From positions 1-64,000 of the forward strand of contig NZ_JABAST010000008.1 in NCBI RefSeq assembly GCF_016107575.1: DNA of 64,000 nt, given 5' to 3'. The notes below the pieces were generated by a model that worked only from the letters and a program-made list of their open reading frames with translations, ran no database searches and was not told the DNA's origin. This document shows positions 18,267-26,598 of the stretch, one piece after another. Source of the DNA: Psychrobacter faecalis (GTDB lineage Bacteria; Pseudomonadota; Gammaproteobacteria; Pseudomonadales; Moraxellaceae). The position numbers and the translations under genes are program-made. Numbering within the stretch: the first letter of the stretch is position 1; every line of letters starts with the position of its first letter.

Positions 18267-18282
18267 GTAATAGCGGAGTCAA
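18254..18282 (-). promoter_or_regulatory. tnsABCDE promoter, -10 box inside the hairpin arm
   Basis: On the minus strand, TTGACT (18282-18277) is a near-consensus -35 box. It is followed by a 17-bp spacer and TAAAGT (18259-18254) as the -10 box, preceded by TGC to give an extended -10. The start point predicted about 7 nt downstream lies at the loop of the hairpin, so this transcript would lack the upstream arm. The -35 box directly abuts the third TnsB-type repeat, which suggests repression by TnsB. Confidence 0.65.
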
Positions 18283-18350
18283 CAGTATGATACTTTATTA
18301 CTCAGTATGTATCTTTATTACTTAGTATGATACTTTATTACTCGCGTACA
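18283..18350 (-). repeat. Transposon right end with three tandem 20-bp TnsB-type repeats
   Basis: Reading inward on the minus strand, the end TGTACGCG (18350-18343) is followed by three directly abutting units at 18342-18323, 18322-18303 and 18302-18283. Each has the form AGTAATAAAG followed by TATCATACTR or ATACATACTG. Tn7 has four overlapping 22-bp TnsB sites in its right end, so three contiguous sites here is a variation. The last unit touches the -35 box of the tns promoter. Confidence 0.85.
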
Positions 18351-18412
18351 AAGCTTTCAGAATCAATCACTTATCCTACTCGACCGTGACTGATTTTGCG
18401 AGATTACGTGGC
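18351..18412. other. attTn7 site: insertion point and predicted TnsD-binding segment in the 3' end of glmS
   Basis: The element boundary falls between 18350 and 18351, 25 bp from the last base of the glmS stop codon. In Tn7, TnsD recognises the last 30-odd bases of glmS coding sequence, which here would be about 18376-18412. The presumed 5-bp target duplication is 18351-18355. Confidence 0.75.
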
Positions 18413-20220
18413 TGATCGACATCCGTACCACGCATCACTGCTACATGATAAGACAGCAGTTGCACAGGTACGCTATAAACGATAGGGGCAAGCGTCTCGC
18501 AAACCTCGGGGACATAAACCACGTGCATTCTATCTTCTGCGACCATCTTGCTTTCTTCACTAGCAAATACAAACAGCTCACCGTGACGCGCATGTACTTC
18601 TTGCATGTTGGCTTTTAGCTTATCAAACATACTGTCTTTTGGCGCGAGCACCACGATTGGCATGTCTTTATCGACCAACGCCAATGGACCGTGCTTTAGC
18701 TCACCTGCCGCATAGCCTTCTGCGTGAATATAAGAGATTTCTTTTAGTTTCAGCGCGCCTTCTAAGGCGATTGGAAACTGTAAGCCACGACCTAAGAATA
18801 AGCAGCTTTTCTTATACTCAAAATGCTCACTCATGACTTTGATAGGCGCATCGAGTTGTAAGCTGGCATGTAGTTGCCCGCGTAGCTCTTGTAATTTGCC
18901 TAACAAGGTGGTTAATTTTTCACCTGTCATACGCGCTTGTACAACACCCACTTTTAACACCAGTAACATCAACGCGGCAAGCTGAGTGGTAAAGGCTTTG
19001 GTCGAGGCAACGCCAATCTCAGGGCCGGCAAGCGTTGGTAAAAAGATATCGGTTTCACGCACCAAAGATGAGGTCGGTACATTACATAAAGCCAAGCTGA
19101 CGAGGCCTGCTGGCGTGTGCTTTTGAATATCACGAAGTGCCGATAAGGTATCCGCCGTTTCGCCCGATTGCGAGATGCAAATGACCAAGGTGTCATCGAC
19201 GACCACTGGATTGCGGTAGCGGAACTCACTAGCAACCTCAACCGAACACGGCAAACGGGTTAGGCTTTCAAACCAATATTTCGCGACCAAACCTGAATGA
19301 TAGCTGGTCCCACAAGCGATGACTTGAACGTTCTTGATACCTTTTAACTGTGCTTCATGACGCTGCAAAAAGTCATCGCGCAGCTTAGATGGCGCATCAC
19401 TATCTAAAGCCATCTCAATCGTACGGGCAACTGCATCTGGCTGCTCATAGATTTCTTTAAGCATGTAATGCTTAAATTCACCTTTATCAGCATTATGCTG
19501 GGCGGCATCAATCTCATGTATCTGACGTTTTACTTTTACGCCATCGGCATAAACTTCAATACTATTACGGGTTAATTTGGCGATATCGCCTTCTTCTAGA
19601 TACATAAAGCGATTGGTCACGGGCAAAAGCGCCAATTGATCAGAGGCAATAAAGTTCTCACCGATACCTACACCGATGACCAAAGGCGAACCTAGACGCA
19701 CGGTAATCAGCTCGTCTGGGCAATCAATGTGCAAAATGCCAAGGGCAAACGCGCCATGTAATAAAGGAATAACGGCACGCACAGCTTCCAGTAAATCAGG
19801 CGTATTTTTGTAGATATCATTGATTAAATGGGCGACGACTTCGGTATCAGTTTGCGAGGTAAACTCGTAGCCTTTAGCAATCAGCTCTTCTTTTAGCTCA
19901 GCATAGTTCTCAACGATACCATTATGGACCACGGCAATTTTACCAGATACGTGCGGATGAGCGTTGCGCTGCGCAGGTTCGCCATGCGTGGCCCAGCGCG
20001 TATGTGCAATACCGATATGACCATCGAAAAATTCAGGATTGACGGCGACGGCATCGACCAGCGCTTGTACTTTGCCCACTTGGCGCTCACGATGCAGCTC
20101 GCCATCACGGATAACCGTCAGACCAGCAGAGTCATAACCACGGTATTCTAGGCGTTTAAGGCCTTCAAGTAAGATATTGGCAATATTCCGCTCAGCAACT
20201 GCTCCAACGATTCCGCACAT
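18376..20220 (-). CDS. glmS: Glutamine-fructose-6-phosphate aminotransferase GlmS
   Basis: It makes glucosamine-6-phosphate from fructose-6-phosphate and glutamine, the first step toward UDP-GlcNAc for cell wall and lipid A. The 614-residue protein starts MCGIVGA, giving the catalytic N-terminal cysteine. The glutaminase domain includes the HTRWATHG segment, followed by two SIS sugar-isomerase domains, with SQSGETADT near residue 355 and the C-terminus ending KSVTVE. A good ribosome site (AAGGAATAATT before ATG) is present. It lies 165 bp downstream of glmU on the same strand. Its 3' end is the target of the Tn7-like element, which leaves the coding sequence intact. Confidence 0.97.
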   Translation of the reverse strand: MCGIVGAVAERNIANILLEGLKRLEYRGYDSAGLTVIRDGELHRERQVGKVQALVDAVAVNPEFFDGHIGIAHTRWATHGEPAQRNAHPHVSGKIAVVHNGIVENYAELKEELIAKGYEFTSQTDTEVVAHLINDIYKNTPDLLEAVRAVIPLLHGAFALGILHIDCPDELITVRLGSPLVIGVGIGENFIASDQLALLPVTNRFMYLEEGDIAKLTRNSIEVYADGVKVKRQIHEIDAAQHNADKGEFKHYMLKEIYEQPDAVARTIEMALDSDAPSKLRDDFLQRHEAQLKGIKNVQVIACGTSYHSGLVAKYWFESLTRLPCSVEVASEFRYRNPVVVDDTLVICISQSGETADTLSALRDIQKHTPAGLVSLALCNVPTSSLVRETDIFLPTLAGPEIGVASTKAFTTQLAALMLLVLKVGVVQARMTGEKLTTLLGKLQELRGQLHASLQLDAPIKVMSEHFEYKKSCLFLGRGLQFPIALEGALKLKEISYIHAEGYAAGELKHGPLALVDKDMPIVVLAPKDSMFDKLKANMQEVHARHGELFVFASEESKMVAEDRMHVVYVPEVCETLAPIVYSVPVQLLSYHVAVMRGTDVDQPRNLAKSVTVE

Positions 20221-20385
20221 AATTATTCCTTAAATTTTATGTTCTCATACCATGTGATTTTGAAAGATACTGATACATGGACAATCATTAATCTATAAAT
20301 ATAAATAAGCAGCACCACAAATCATTGTCGTACTGCTTTAGTGGTCTTACCATCATTTTTATCAAGTTAACTATCAGCGCCGCCT

Positions 20386-21762
20386 TTATTTTTTAGTCGG
20401 ACGCTGAAAGTCATCTTTCTGGGTTTGGCGCGCACGTCCAAAGGCTAAGGCGTTATCATCGACGTTTTTGGTAATCACTGAGCCTGCCGCAACCGTAGCG
20501 GTATCACCAATAGTAACTGGCGCAACCAAGCTGGCGTTAGAGCCGATAAAGGCATTGTCTTCGATGATGGTTTGCGATTTATTGACGCCGTCGTAATTAC
20601 AGGTAATCACGCCCGCACCGATATTGACATTTGTTCCAACCGTCGCATCACCCACATAACTTAAATGATTGACCTTGCTACCTTGGCCGATAATCGATTT
20701 TTTAATCTCGACAAAATTGCCTACTTTACTGTTATTAGACAAAACAGTATCAGGGCGCAAGTGGGCGAAAGGTCCAATATCGACGCCGTTTCCAATTTGA
20801 GCACTGTCAATGACGCAGTACGGCTTTAGGTGACAGGCATTGCCAATGTGCGCATTTTTAATCACACAGCCAGCTTCGATATAAACGTTATCGCCTAAGA
20901 CGCAATCACCTTCAAAGACCACGCCCACATCGACGAATACATCTTGTCCTGCGCTCAAGCTACCACGAATATCGACGCGAGTAGGGTCTGCAAACTGCAC
21001 GCCAGCTTCTTGTAAGTCTGCAACCAACTTACCTTGCCATGTACGCTCTAAGCTGGCAAGCTGCTGGCGGTTATTGACGCCTTCAATCTCAAAGCCATGC
21101 TCAGGCTCAATCGCGACAATATTAATCCCTTCAGCGACGGCCATTTTAACGATATCGGTGAGATAATATTCTTTTTGCGCATTGTCGTTAGTCAGCTTCG
21201 GCAGATATTTATGCAATAACGCATTATCAACGCAGTAAATACCGCTATTAATCTCTTGGATTTTTTGTTCATCGGCGCTGGCATCTTTTTGCTCAACGAT
21301 GGCTTCAATATTGCCGTCTTTATCACGTTTGATACGGCCGAGACCAAAGGGATTTTCTACCGTCAAGGTCAACATTGACATACCGTCAGTATTGGCAGAT
21401 TTTAAAGCTGTTAACGTCTGGCAGCTGACCAATGGCACATCGCCATAGAGAATCAGACTTTGGCCTTCTTTTGGTAATTCGGACAGGGTGACTTTTACTG
21501 CATGGCCCGTTCCTAACTGTTCAGTCTGGGCAACCCACGTAATCGGCAAATGCGCATATTGCTCATTAATATCTGCTTGCACTTGCTCGCCGCCAAAACC
21601 ATGGACGATGATGGTGTCATCAACGGTCAATTGATGACAAGTATCAAGCACATGACCGAGTAACGACTTGCCAGCCAGTGTCTGTAGCACTTTTGGCTTG
21701 GCTGATTGCATACGCGTGCCTTTACCAGCCGCGAGGATAATTACTGAAAGAGGAGCTGTCAT
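20386..21762 (-). CDS. glmU: Bifunctional UDP-N-acetylglucosamine pyrophosphorylase / GlcN-1-P acetyltransferase GlmU
   Basis: It acetylates glucosamine-1-phosphate and then couples it to UTP, giving UDP-GlcNAc. Of its 458 residues, the N-terminal nucleotidyltransferase domain starts with LAAGKGTRMQS (11-21) and has the QLGTGHAV segment. The C-terminal left-handed beta-helix from about 255 carries the acetyltransferase site (GPFAHLRP and the KKSIIGQGSKVNHLSYVGD segment). AGGAATACT precedes the ATG. It is upstream of glmS in the same direction, so the two steps of amino-sugar synthesis are probably co-transcribed. Confidence 0.97.
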   Translation of the reverse strand: MTAPLSVIILAAGKGTRMQSAKPKVLQTLAGKSLLGHVLDTCHQLTVDDTIIVHGFGGEQVQADINEQYAHLPITWVAQTEQLGTGHAVKVTLSELPKEGQSLILYGDVPLVSCQTLTALKSANTDGMSMLTLTVENPFGLGRIKRDKDGNIEAIVEQKDASADEQKIQEINSGIYCVDNALLHKYLPKLTNDNAQKEYYLTDIVKMAVAEGINIVAIEPEHGFEIEGVNNRQQLASLERTWQGKLVADLQEAGVQFADPTRVDIRGSLSAGQDVFVDVGVVFEGDCVLGDNVYIEAGCVIKNAHIGNACHLKPYCVIDSAQIGNGVDIGPFAHLRPDTVLSNNSKVGNFVEIKKSIIGQGSKVNHLSYVGDATVGTNVNIGAGVITCNYDGVNKSQTIIEDNAFIGSNASLVAPVTIGDTATVAAGSVITKNVDDNALAFGRARQTQKDDFQRPTKK

Positions 21763-22015
21763 AGTATTCCTAAAAAAGAGCCTACAAATGTAACAAAATA
21801 TACTTCTGAATTATAACGCAAATTACGATTTAACCAAAACGCTATGTCGTGACATCTTTGTAAACTGATTATGACATTAGCTGTCTATAGATATAAATTA
21901 AACAGCAGGCGTTCAGAAAATCTAACCGCTAAATAGGTGAGCGATATAAAAGGCGATAAAGCAGAAGTATTTATGGTAAAAACGTTTATTTGAGGCTTAA
22001 AGGATAAGCTTAAGA

Positions 22016-22606
22016 TTAAAAGGTAAAAGAGAAGATAAAGGTATAAATAATTACCCAAACGGCTGCTGCCATCACTCCCGCAATAATATCATCGAGCATA
22101 ATACCGAGGCCGCCTGCGACTTTTTTATCTGCCCAACCAATCGGCGGCGGCTTAATAATGTCAAAAAAGCGGAATAATATAAAGGCGATAATAATCGCTA
22201 CGATAGTAGGTATTTGGATGATATTTTGCCAAAAGCTGCCGTTAGCGATACCCATATAAGACAGCGGCAGTAGGGTAAGCCACATACCAGCCCACTCATC
22301 CCAAACAATATGCGGATTATCGTGACCGCCCATCAGCTCTGAGGTACGACCGCATATCGCATTACCAAGGAAACAAGCTAAAATAGTAATCATCAAAAAC
22401 GGCACAAAACCTAAGCTAAGCAGCGGTATAGCGACTATTAATCCACCAACTGTACCCCAAGTACCGGGTGCACGGCGCGGCAGACCGCTGCCTAGACCGA
22501 TACCAAGCCAATAAACCAAACGATCAAGCGCACTGGCATTGGCGGGTAGAGGCGGGCAATCATTGGCTTGTCGGATATCAGGCTTAGATAGGTTGTGATC
22601 AATCAT
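22016..22606 (-). CDS. pgpA: Phosphatidylglycerophosphatase A
   Basis: It removes the phosphate from phosphatidylglycerol-phosphate at the inner membrane in phospholipid synthesis. In the 196-residue protein the segment GSGLPRRAPGTWGT (about 39-52) is the family hallmark, followed by several hydrophobic helices and the conserved DEWAGMW motif in the middle. The C-terminal DDIIAGVMAA segment is also typical. It starts 3 bp after thiL ends, in the nusB-thiL-pgpA operon seen in many gammaproteobacteria. Confidence 0.93.
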   Translation of the reverse strand: MIDHNLSKPDIRQANDCPPLPANASALDRLVYWLGIGLGSGLPRRAPGTWGTVGGLIVAIPLLSLGFVPFLMITILACFLGNAICGRTSELMGGHDNPHIVWDEWAGMWLTLLPLSYMGIANGSFWQNIIQIPTIVAIIIAFILFRFFDIIKPPPIGWADKKVAGGLGIMLDDIIAGVMAAAVWVIIYTFIFSFTF

Positions 22607-22609
22607 GGG

Positions 22610-23650
22610 TTAACCTGCAAAATGTTGGTAACCCGTCAGATTGGGCCAAGTAGGAAATGGGGCGGGATGCGTCGCTGTGACTGGCTGTCCTTGATAAAAA
22701 ATCTCTGGTTGTACATTTTTAGCACCATCTGTCTTATTTACGGCTATGACTTCACCGATACAGGTGACATGCGTGTCGCTATTATTATTAATCGGTGGCT
22801 CGATATGGGCAGGCAAGGTAAAAGCCAGCTCATAATCATCGCCGCCCGCCAACTGACATAATAAGCGCTCAGATAGACCAACGCTTGATAATGCTTTACT
22901 GGTAGGCAGCTGCTCAAGGTGAATGCGCATACCAATGATACTTTGCTCACAGATATGGCTAAGGTCTTGATACAGACCATCAGAGATATCTATCATCGAA
23001 GTTGCGCCAATTGTCGCCACTGCTGCCCCTAAGGCAATACGTGGCGTTGGCATATGCAGCCGATGGGCAAGCTCAATACCGATAGCATTATTAGGATGCT
23101 GTAGCGCATAAGCAGCATCGCCAAGCGACCCCGAAACATAGATTTTATCGCCGACTTGCGCGCCCGAGCGGTAAACAGCTGGCGTAGCCGCATCAAGCAA
23201 TCCTTGCGCGCTGACACTGAGCACTAAGTTATCACTGCGCGTGGTATCACCACCAATAAGCGTGACACCAAATAGCTGGCAGGCGTGAAATAAACCTTTA
23301 GCAAATTCAGTCAGCCATTGCTCATTCGCCAAACGCTCAGGTAAGGCCAATGCCAATAGAATACTATGCGGCGTTGCGCCCATCGCGGCAATGTCGGAAA
23401 CGTTAACCGCGACCGCTTTATAGCCGATTTGAAAGGCTAACTGGTTTACGTCATTCCAATCAGCACTAAAGTGCCGCCCTTGAACGAGGGTATCAATACA
23501 GCTAACCAAGCGCGCACCTACAGGCAAGCTCATTACTGCCGCATCATCGCCAATGCCTTTTTCGACATTGCGTGCTTCGGCAGTGCTGGACGATGACGGT
23601 GCAGCTTGCATTTGCGAAAATATACGCTCAATCAGCTCAAACTCGTTCAT
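22610..23650 (-). CDS. thiL: Thiamine-monophosphate kinase ThiL
   Basis: It phosphorylates thiamine monophosphate to thiamine pyrophosphate, the last step of cofactor synthesis. The 346-residue protein belongs to the PurM/SelD-fold family. It begins MNEFELIERIF and carries the IGDDAAV motif for nucleotide and metal binding near residue 32, then GGDTTRS near 140 and the GGDDYEL motif near 265. It follows nusB after 2 bp and precedes pgpA by 3 bp. Confidence 0.95.
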   Translation of the reverse strand: MNEFELIERIFSQMQAAPSSSSTAEARNVEKGIGDDAAVMSLPVGARLVSCIDTLVQGRHFSADWNDVNQLAFQIGYKAVAVNVSDIAAMGATPHSILLALALPERLANEQWLTEFAKGLFHACQLFGVTLIGGDTTRSDNLVLSVSAQGLLDAATPAVYRSGAQVGDKIYVSGSLGDAAYALQHPNNAIGIELAHRLHMPTPRIALGAAVATIGATSMIDISDGLYQDLSHICEQSIIGMRIHLEQLPTSKALSSVGLSERLLCQLAGGDDYELAFTLPAHIEPPINNNSDTHVTCIGEVIAVNKTDGAKNVQPEIFYQGQPVTATHPAPFPTWPNLTGYQHFAG

Positions 23651-23652
23651 GG

Positions 23653-24672
23653 CTAGTCTTTATTGTTTTCATTAGGAGTAACAAGGTTTGAATCATGTAA
23701 GCCTACGTCAGCTGCGTCACTATTCTCATCATAGCTAACATCATTGGTAGATGTGTTTTCTTCTACAGCGCTTTCTTCTGCAGATTTGTCATTAACAATA
23801 TTATTTGGCGCTTCATTTTTTGCGGCGTCATTTTTCTTATTGATCTTATAGTCCATAATATTCGCTAGCGCTTTACTCGCGCTATTACGTTTAACACTGG
23901 CATTATTGGCACTGATACGTGGTTTGTTTGAAGCAGTTGCAGTTGACGTACTATCGATATCAGATTCAGCAGTGCTTTGACTAGCTTCTTCAACAGCTGC
24001 AGATTGAACTTCAGCCTGCTTAGCATTTGCTTGAGTCGCCGCTTTTTGTGAGGTGCGCAGATTGGCTTTGCTATCGGCATCGACTTCAAGCGCGCGCAAT
24101 TCAATCGCCATTTTATCAAGGACAGCATTAATTAATTTATGGGCGTCAGTAGCGCCAAAGTGATTGTTTAGCTTCATCGCTTCATCAAGCACGACTTTGT
24201 AGGGAATCTCTAAGCGGTTTTGTAGCTCATACGCCCCAATCAATAAAATAGCATGTTCAACAGTGTCCAATTTATCAATGTCACGATCAAGATGCCGACT
24301 GATTAGCGCATCGAGAGCGTCAATCTGCTCTGGAATATCGCGCATCATTTCATGATAGTAGCCAATATGAACGGTATGCATGGCGTTGCTCGCGCGCGTA
24401 CGGGCAGCGATATCATGCGGCGCATTGTCCTTCCAGCCAAGCTTACCATCTTTATCAAAACGGCGGTCGGTGACCAACCACTCATATAGGCCTTGCATTG
24501 CAAAGCGTCGAGCCTTACGCACAGCGGTGTGGCTAGTCTTATAAGTCGTTTCACTCATATCAAAGGTTTGCTCACCCGCACTACTGCTCGCGATACGAGT
24601 AGCTTCAGCTTGTGCATCATTGGCTTGGGCGGTTTGTGCAGCGTTAATGGCGCGCTTGAGTTGGTCAGTCAT
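23653..24672 (-). CDS. nusB: Transcription antitermination protein NusB with unusual long tails
   Basis: NusB binds boxA RNA with ribosomal protein S10 to support rRNA transcription. The recognisable NusB fold runs from about residue 50 ([16 protein letters not shown]) to about 197, and includes [13 protein letters not shown]. Typical NusB is 140-160 residues; this one has 339. There is an N-terminal extension of about 50 residues rich in Ala, Gln and Thr. A C-terminal extension of about 140 residues rich in Ser, Ala, Asn, Asp and Glu is probably disordered. The gene heads nusB-thiL-pgpA, 279 bp downstream of ribH. The frame is continuous with no sign of sequencing error, so the tail seems real. 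Confidence 0.92.
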   Translation of the reverse strand: MTDQLKRAINAAQTAQANDAQAEATRIASSSAGEQTFDMSETTYKTSHTAVRKARRFAMQGLYEWLVTDRRFDKDGKLGWKDNAPHDIAARTRASNAMHTVHIGYYHEMMRDIPEQIDALDALISRHLDRDIDKLDTVEHAILLIGAYELQNRLEIPYKVVLDEAMKLNNHFGATDAHKLINAVLDKMAIELRALEVDADSKANLRTSQKAATQANAKQAEVQSAAVEEASQSTAESDIDSTSTATASNKPRISANNASVKRNSASKALANIMDYKINKKNDAAKNEAPNNIVNDKSAEESAVEENTSTNDVSYDENSDAADVGLHDSNLVTPNENNKD

Positions 24673-24869
24673 AGGGGGTCAATACCTAAATTTTAAATAA
24701 CTATCATTTTAAACATCTATCTTGGCGCAAATAACAGGCTTGGCAAAGACAGCAAGTTGTAAGAAATAGTATAAAGGTTGTTAAATAGTAGACGACTGGC
24801 AGGCTGTGACAGTCGGATATTAAAACGGTGTTTTATAGAACTGTTTATAGTGCTTTTTACTATCATATT

Positions 24870-24911
24870 GGCACTGCGGTCTATATCAAAGGTGATATAA
24901 GCCGCAGTGCC
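24870..24911. terminator. Long hairpin between ribH and nusB
   Basis: The arms GGCACTGCGG (24870-24879) and CCGCAGTGCC (24902-24911) pair perfectly. The inner stretches continue the stem with one mismatch and one wobble to a 4-nt loop, about 19 bp in all. The hairpin lies 40 bp past the ribH stop. No strong T-run follows on the minus strand, so it may be a terminator, an RNA-processing site or an attenuator between ribH and nusB. Confidence 0.5.
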
Positions 24912-24951
24912 ATTTAAATGACAAATAACCGTTTATAAAATGAAGACTTAA

Positions 24952-25482
24952 TTACGCGTCATCACTATTATCATAGTCATCAGCAATATCTAGCTGTGAT
25001 AGAACCGCTAGCATCTCAAGCACCACCATCGCCGCTTCTGAGCCTTTGTTACCGGCTTTGGTACCAGAGCGCTCAATCGCTTGCTCGATGCTGTCAGTGG
25101 TTAATACACCATTAGCAACAGGGATATTATAATCAATTGCAACGCTGCTTAAACCTTTGGCAGATTCGCTAGCGACAAAATCAAAATGCGGCGTACTACC
25201 ACGGATAATCGCGCCTAATGCAATGATGGCATCAAAGCGATCAGATTCAGCGGCGCGCTGAGCAACGAGTGGCAACTCAAACGCACCCGGTACGCGAATC
25301 ACGGTAATGTTGCTACCCAATACGCCATGACGCAGTAGGGCATCGATTGCACCATCTACCAATGACTCAACGACAAAACCGTTAAAACGACCGACGACGA
25401 TACCAATGCGCGCATCTTCGTTTTGATGTAAATTGCCATCGATATGGGTAATATCATTGCGCTGCTGTTGTAAATTTGACAT
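24952..25482 (-). CDS. ribH: 6,7-dimethyl-8-ribityllumazine synthase RibH
   Basis: It condenses the pyrimidinedione intermediate with dihydroxybutanone phosphate to make the riboflavin precursor lumazine, as an icosahedral or pentameric shell. The ATG at 25482 (protein MSNLQQQ) has a good AAAGGAT ribosome site; the frame is open further upstream but lacks one. Key segments are [34 protein letters not shown] with the catalytic His, and [11 protein letters not shown]. The 176-residue length includes a short acidic C-terminal tail. The usual partner nusB follows after 279 bp. Confidence 0.95.
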   Translation of the reverse strand: MSNLQQQRNDITHIDGNLHQNEDARIGIVVGRFNGFVVESLVDGAIDALLRHGVLGSNITVIRVPGAFELPLVAQRAAESDRFDAIIALGAIIRGSTPHFDFVASESAKGLSSVAIDYNIPVANGVLTTDSIEQAIERSGTKAGNKGSEAAMVVLEMLAVLSQLDIADDYDNSDDA

Positions 25483-25628
25483 AAGAAAATCCTTTGAGTA
25501 AGTAGCGTTTAAAACAAAATTTTTATGTAAAATCTCGATTGTTTTCAATAGTTAACTGACAAAAATAAATAAGTAGCGCTATGATACCATTTTTTGCACA
25601 GGCATTGATATTTTAGCAATCTTAAAGA

Positions 25629-26411
25629 TTAAAGACGCATCTGTATGCCTTGTGCGGCCATATAAGCTTTGGCCTCTTGCACGGTATATTCGCCAAAGTG
25701 AAAAATACTGGCCGCAAGTACGGCATCGACGCCGCCTTCTATTACGCCTTCGGCCAAATGTTGCAAGTTACCAACGCCGCCTGAAGCAATAACCGGCACA
25801 TTTACGCGGCTGGTAATTTGCTGCATTAAGACCAAATCATAGCCTTTTTTGGTACCATCACCATCCATTGAGGTCACCAATAATTCGCCAGCGCCGAGAG
25901 CAGCCATTTTACTTGCCCAAGCCACGGCATCAATACCGGTTGGTTTACGCCCGCCGTGAGTAAAGATTTCCCAACGCGGCATGATGATGCCATCAACCAT
26001 TATATCTGCAACGCGTTTGGCATCGATAGCCACGACGATACATTGATTACCAAATTTCTGTGCCGCCTCCCCAACGAACTCAGGGGTAAATACCGCTGCT
26101 GAATTAATCGCTACTTTATCCGCGCCTGCATTGAGCAAATTACGAATATCAGCGATTTTACGCACACCGCCACCAACTGTGAGCGGTACAAACACGGTTT
26201 CAGCCATACGCTCAACGGTATGATAAGTGGTATCGCGATCATCATTGGTCGCGGTAATGTCTAAAAAAGTAATCTCATCAGCACCTTGCTCGTTATAGCG
26301 CTTAGCGACTTCGACAGGGTCGCCGGCGTCTTTAATATCGACAAATTGCACGCCTTTGACCACACGGCCATTATCCACATCCAAACAAGGGATGATACGC
26401 TTTGCTAACAT
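25629..26411 (-). CDS. hisF: Imidazole glycerol phosphate synthase cyclase subunit HisF
   Basis: It uses ammonia from HisH to close the imidazole ring in histidine synthesis and releases AICAR. This 260-residue TIM barrel starts [13 protein letters not shown], with the catalytic Asp in that motif and a second in the [15 protein letters not shown] segment. I chose the ATG at 26411 with AAGGTG upstream; a GTG four codons earlier is possible but not conserved. Other his genes are not adjacent here. Confidence 0.95.
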   Translation of the reverse strand: MLAKRIIPCLDVDNGRVVKGVQFVDIKDAGDPVEVAKRYNEQGADEITFLDITATNDDRDTTYHTVERMAETVFVPLTVGGGVRKIADIRNLLNAGADKVAINSAAVFTPEFVGEAAQKFGNQCIVVAIDAKRVADIMVDGIIMPRWEIFTHGGRKPTGIDAVAWASKMAALGAGELLVTSMDGDGTKKGYDLVLMQQITSRVNVPVIASGGVGNLQHLAEGVIEGGVDAVLAASIFHFGEYTVQEAKAYMAAQGIQMRL

Positions 26412-26598
26412 AGGGTCTTTCACCTTATAATCAATTTATCCGTAAGCGCTAGTCTAGCAAAATCGCCGCCATATCAGGCAGCTTTTCGCAAGATTATTAT
26501 GCTTTTAACCAAAGTTTGCTCATGCGCGGTACAATCACTGTCATTACCGTCGATATTTATCCTATTTACCTTCTTTTAATTGCCATAAGTGAGATGTC

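Larger units (their letters stand above)
1..18350 (-). mobile_element. Tn7-like transposon (TnsABCDE) in attTn7, left end outside window
   Basis: All five Tn7-type transposition genes lie in the order tnsA-B-C-D-E, reading away from glmS. The element end is the 8 bp TGTACGCG on the minus strand (18350-18343), followed by three tandem 20-bp repeats. It lies 25 bp past the glmS stop codon, where Tn7 family elements insert. Cargo between tnsE and the unseen left end consists of an AbiV-like gene, a TIR-like gene, a type III restriction system, a TrlF-type ATPase and insertion-sequence debris. No copy of the right-end repeats was noticed in the first kilobase, so the left end should lie upstream of position 1. 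The 5-bp target duplication would be 18351-18355 (AAGCT), which needs the missing left junction to confirm. Confidence 0.9.

Noticed and set aside
10519-18350. A CRISPR-associated transposon
   Set aside because: The tns set is complete with full-length TnsD and TnsE, no Cas gene or repeat-spacer array is present, and the insertion point is the plain attTn7 site.
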